From: JAZNLR01 sp045579195
GTDB lineage: Bacteria; Bacillota; Clostridia; Christensenellales; CAMQZB01
Direction: 5' to 3'
NCBI GenBank assembly: GCA_045579195.1
Contig: JAZNLR010000063.1
Span: forward strand, 1-15,948
DNA: 15,948 nucleotides
Of this stretch, positions 14,010 to 15,948 are shown piece by piece. Under the pieces are notes generated by a model. It saw only the letters and a list, made by a program, of their open reading frames with translations, had not been told where the DNA came from and made no database searches. A program made the translations under genes and the position numbers. The first letter of the stretch is position 1; each line of letters begins with the position of its first letter.

Positions 14010-14735
14010 TTATTCTTGGAAGCCCGACCGAAGCTTTTCGATGATCTTTGCCTCCAGTCTTGAAACTTGGACTTGACTGACGCCGAGAGCCCGCGCGATC
14101 TCACTTTGCGTCTGATCGCGAAAGTACCGCATCAACACGATCTTCTTTTCTCGCTCGCTCAAACGTTCCATCGCGTTTTTTAAGACGATGCGGTCAATGA
14201 ACGCCTCCTCGTTCTCCCCGGATGGAATTTTGTCCATCACCGTGTTGGAGCGTTCATCCGAATCGTCTGCTCGTTCAAACAAAGAGACGGGCATGCGCGC
14301 AGAGTCCATCGCAAAGACCACCTCTTGTTCGTCAATGCCGAATTTCTTTGCGATGAGCGCAAGGGGCGGATCGCCTTCATTCTGTTTCTTATATTCATCC
14401 ACAAACTTATAGATGTTGATGGAGAGGAGCTTGACCGAACGAGAGACTTTGAGATATCCATCGTCGCGCAAAAATCGCTTCAACTCCCCTAAAATCATCG
14501 GCACGGCGTACGTGGAAAAACGAACGGAAAAGGAGGTGTCGAAATTGTTCACCGCCTTGACGAACCCAACACACGCCAGCTGATAGAGGTCTTCATACTC
14601 CACGCCCTTGTTGCGAAAACGGCGAATGATGCTCTTGAGAAGGGGCGCGTTGTGAACAAGCAACAGCTCTTTTGCCCCCTCATCCCCGCCTTGCGCACGC
14701 ACGATGAGCGCGAGAGTCTCTTCGTGCTCTAACAT
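14010..14735 (-). CDS. sigF: Forespore sigma factor SigF
   Basis: First forespore-specific RNA polymerase sigma factor of endospore formation. The 241-residue protein has sigma-70 region 2 (YEDLYQLACVGFVKAVNNFD, then FSTYAVPMILGELKRFLRDD) and region 4 with the helix-turn-helix DQTQSEIARALGVSQVQVSR. This is nearly the same as Bacillus SigF and distinct from SigG. Position directly after spoIIAB confirms the assignment. A GTG one codon upstream (14738) is in frame, but GGAGGT (14741-14746) is too close to it and well placed for the ATG at 14735. The ATG overlaps the spoIIAB stop (TGATG), so translation is coupled, which keeps sigma and anti-sigma in step. Confidence 0.96.
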   Translation of the reverse strand: MLEHEETLALIVRAQGGDEGAKELLLVHNAPLLKSIIRRFRNKGVEYEDLYQLACVGFVKAVNNFDTSFSVRFSTYAVPMILGELKRFLRDDGYLKVSRSVKLLSINIYKFVDEYKKQNEGDPPLALIAKKFGIDEQEVVFAMDSARMPVSLFERADDSDERSNTVMDKIPSGENEEAFIDRIVLKNAMERLSEREKKIVLMRYFRDQTQSEIARALGVSQVQVSRLEAKIIEKLRSGFQE

Positions 14736-15178
14736 CACGCACCTCCGCGCTCTTCGCCCACGATGCGCTTTGTCATCGTCACGGTCGTTCCCAGCCGCTC
14801 GTTTCGTGAGACGGAAAGAGTGTCCATAAAGGTCTGCATCACCGTGAATCCCATTCCAGAGCGCTCTTCATCGGGCTTGGTCGTGTAAAACGGCTGCATC
14901 GCTTCCTCGATGTTTTCAATGCCCACACCTTCGTCTTTGACGGCGATATGTACCGTTTTATCGCAAAGTCCTGTTTCCACCGTGACCACGCCACCTTTTT
15001 TTAAGTACGCATGCACGATGCAATTGGTCACCGCTTCGGAAATGGCGGTTTTAATATCGTTCAGTTCCTCGAGCGTGGGTGCAAGCGGAACGACAAACGC
15101 CGCAACGCACGCGCGAGCAAACGCCTCGTTTTCAGAACGGGCGTCAAATTGCAGGATCATACTGTTGTCAAACTTCAT
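14735..15178 (-). CDS. spoIIAB: Anti-sigma F factor and kinase SpoIIAB
   Basis: GHKL-fold protein that binds and inhibits SigF and phosphorylates SpoIIAA. The 147-residue protein follows Bacillus SpoIIAB along its length: ENEAFARACVAAF, N-box SEAVTNCIVHAY (E48, N52), G1 box KDEGVGI (81-87), QPFYTTKP (95-102) and the ATP lid ERSGMGF (105-111). The ATG at 15178 is chosen; a TTG one codon upstream is also in frame, but GGAGG (15187-15191) gives a better 8-base spacing to ATG. It lies 15 bases after spoIIAA. Confidence 0.97.
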   Translation of the reverse strand: MKFDNSMILQFDARSENEAFARACVAAFVVPLAPTLEELNDIKTAISEAVTNCIVHAYLKKGGVVTVETGLCDKTVHIAVKDEGVGIENIEEAMQPFYTTKPDEERSGMGFTVMQTFMDTLSVSRNERLGTTVTMTKRIVGEERGGA

Positions 15179-15193
15179 CAATTCTTCCTCCTC

Positions 15194-15505
15194 TCACAAG
15201 CAGATCTTTGGCATCACGCTGAAAATCCCCGACATCTCAAAAATGCGTTCCACCTGCCGCGTCGGGTTGCAAAGATAGACAGGGATTCCCCGTTTTTTCA
15301 AAATCTTATATCGCCCGAGTAACATCCCGATTCCCGTGCTATCCGCAAATGAGAGACGGGAAAGCTCAAAGAGAACGCGCTTTGGCGATTCCGTTTCCAA
15401 CAGACGGTCAAGGCGATCGCGGATGCGCGTTGCGGCGCATTCGTCAAGTTCTCCGATCAATTTGATTGTCAGATCCTGTCCAATCGTGCCATACTCAACT
15501 TGCAT
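15194..15505 (-). CDS. spoIIAA: Anti-sigma F factor antagonist SpoIIAA
   Basis: STAS-domain protein that, when dephosphorylated, binds SpoIIAB and frees SigF. The 103-residue product contains IGELDE (17-22) and LSFADSTGIGMLLGRYK (51-67). S56 corresponds to the serine phosphorylated by SpoIIAB in Bacillus. The end, VERIFEMSGIFSV, is typical. The start MQVEYG at 15505 has AAGGAGG 5 bases upstream; an in-frame extension to 15541 lacks such a site. It is slightly shorter than the 117-residue Bacillus protein at its C-terminus. It is the first gene of the spoIIA operon; no dacF precedes it, and a tRNA cluster lies on the other side. Confidence 0.96.
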   Translation of the reverse strand: MQVEYGTIGQDLTIKLIGELDECAATRIRDRLDRLLETESPKRVLFELSRLSFADSTGIGMLLGRYKILKKRGIPVYLCNPTRQVERIFEMSGIFSVMPKICL

Positions 15506-15599
15506 TGTTTCCTCCTTTTCAATCAAACATCTTCCTCTCACAGCATAAAGAATTATGGACCGCGAAAAAGGGATTAAAACGTGAAAAAGGAAAAAATCC

Positions 15600-15606
15600 T
15601 GTCGAA
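15600..15606 (+). promoter_or_regulatory. Candidate Spo0A box upstream of the spoIIA operon
   Basis: TGTCGAA matches the Spo0A-binding core exactly, 95 bases before spoIIAA. On the minus strand it overlaps ACAGGATTT, which resembles a sigma-H -35 box, but no good sigma-H -10 box is found at the right distance. In Bacillus the spoIIA operon is controlled by Spo0A and sigma-H. A 7-base match alone is weak evidence. Confidence 0.35.
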
Positions 15607-15646
15607 ATAATCTTAAAAATTTTTTGAAAAAGTTATGATTTTTTCC

Positions 15647-15675
15647 TTGACATTGCGCGACAAATATTGTAGTAT
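15647..15675 (+). promoter_or_regulatory. Promoter of the tRNA cluster
   Basis: A perfect TTGACA (15647-15652) and TAGTAT (15670-15675) are separated by 17 bases, about 31 bases before the first tRNA. No terminator is seen between the tRNAs, so they are likely one transcript. Confidence 0.85.
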
Positions 15676-15706
15676 ATAAAGGCGCTGTTGATGTAGCTTC
15701 GGTTTA

Positions 15707-15783
15707 CGGGGTGTAGCGCAGTTTGGTAGCGCACGTGGTTTGGGACCATGGGGCCGGGAGTTCGAGTCTCTTCACCCCGACCA
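15707..15783 (+). tRNA. tRNA-Pro (UGG)
   Basis: Complete 77-base cloverleaf with encoded CCA. The acceptor pair is CGGGGTG/CACCCCG, the D arm GCGC/GCGC, the anticodon stem CGTGG/CCATG with loop TTTGGGA (anticodon TGG), and the T arm GGGAG/CTCTT with TTCGAGT. Confidence 0.96.
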
Positions 15784-15813
15784 ACAACGCTTAATTTTGG
15801 ATGTGGGCCTTTA

Positions 15814-15889
15814 GCTCAGTGGTTAGAGCGGCCGGCTCATAACCGATTGGTCTTGGGTTCGAATCCCTGAAGGCCCACCAAACATTTTA
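15814..15889 (+). tRNA. tRNA with CAU anticodon (elongator Met or Ile2)
   Basis: Acceptor GGGCCTT pairs with AAGGCCC and CCA is encoded. The D arm is GCTC/GAGC, and the anticodon loop CTCATAA gives CAT. Two stem positions do not pair: C28 with A42, and T50 with T64. C4-G69 and C5-G68, together with the shape of the D loop and variable loop, recall Ile2, whose C34 is changed to lysidine by TilS. An automatic tool would call it Met. The D loop does not look like initiator tRNA context here, and identity is open. Confidence 0.85.
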
Positions 15890-15896
15890 ATCATAT

Positions 15897-15948
15897 GGCC
15901 TGGTAGTTCAGTTGGTTAGAACGCTAGCCTGTCACGCTAGAGGTCGAG
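15897..15948 (+). tRNA. tRNA-Asp (GUC), cut by window edge
   Basis: The 5' part is present: GGCCTGG acceptor strand, D arm GTTC/GAAC, and anticodon stem CTAGC/GCTAG with loop CTGTCAC (anticodon GTC). The T arm and acceptor 3' strand lie beyond the window. Confidence 0.9.

Noticed and set aside
1..15948. CRISPR arrays, insertion sequences, prophage or integrase genes
   Set aside because: No repeated spacer pattern, transposase or integrase motif found on either strand; apart from the export module the genes are housekeeping-like.

Overview
The window looks like chromosomal DNA of a spore-forming Bacillota, most likely a Clostridia-type anaerobe. Four things point there: the gene order lepA-hemW-hrcA-grpE-dnaK, a CIRCE operator, a DnaK N-terminal region without the insertion found in Gram-negative DnaK, and a complete spoIIAA-spoIIAB-sigF sporulation operon. 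Shine-Dalgarno sites are strong (GGAGG type), and promoters mostly fit the TTGACA-17-TATAAT pattern. The exact species cannot be read from the sequence.

Layout. 1-2266 (minus): heat-shock operon hrcA-grpE-dnaK (dnaK cut by the window edge), with a sigma-A promoter and CIRCE upstream of hrcA. 2335-5400 (minus): lepA-hemW, with its own promoter and an intrinsic terminator. 5406-6949 (plus): a divergently transcribed pair, a LUD-domain protein and a cytoplasmic glycerophosphodiester phosphodiesterase, closed by a bidirectional terminator. 6960-10214 (minus): a three-gene export module made of a SipW/TasA-style exported protein, a SipW-type signal peptidase with two tandem copies of an extra domain on its C-terminal tail, and a second exported protein. 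10251-12739 (minus): an ABC exporter (ATPase plus a large ABC-2-like permease). 12771-14008 (plus): a stand-alone homocysteine S-methyltransferase domain protein with a degenerate C-terminal extension. 14010-15606 (minus): spoIIAA-spoIIAB-sigF. 15647-15948 (plus): a tRNA cluster, Pro(UGG), CAU (Met or Ile2) and Asp(GUC, cut by the edge), behind a strong promoter.

How the parts work together. HrcA represses its own operon, which encodes the DnaK chaperone machine. LepA and HemW are a conserved housekeeping pair. SpoIIAB holds SigF inactive until dephosphorylated SpoIIAA releases it in the forespore.

The most unusual part is the export module at 6960-10214. Both exported proteins carry a GGAY(A/G) signal-peptide end that resembles the SipW site of TasA. 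The peptidase sits between them, behind an intergenic hairpin, and carries two copies of a domain predicted to face the cytoplasm. This looks like a variant of the tapA-sipW-tasA fibre operon.
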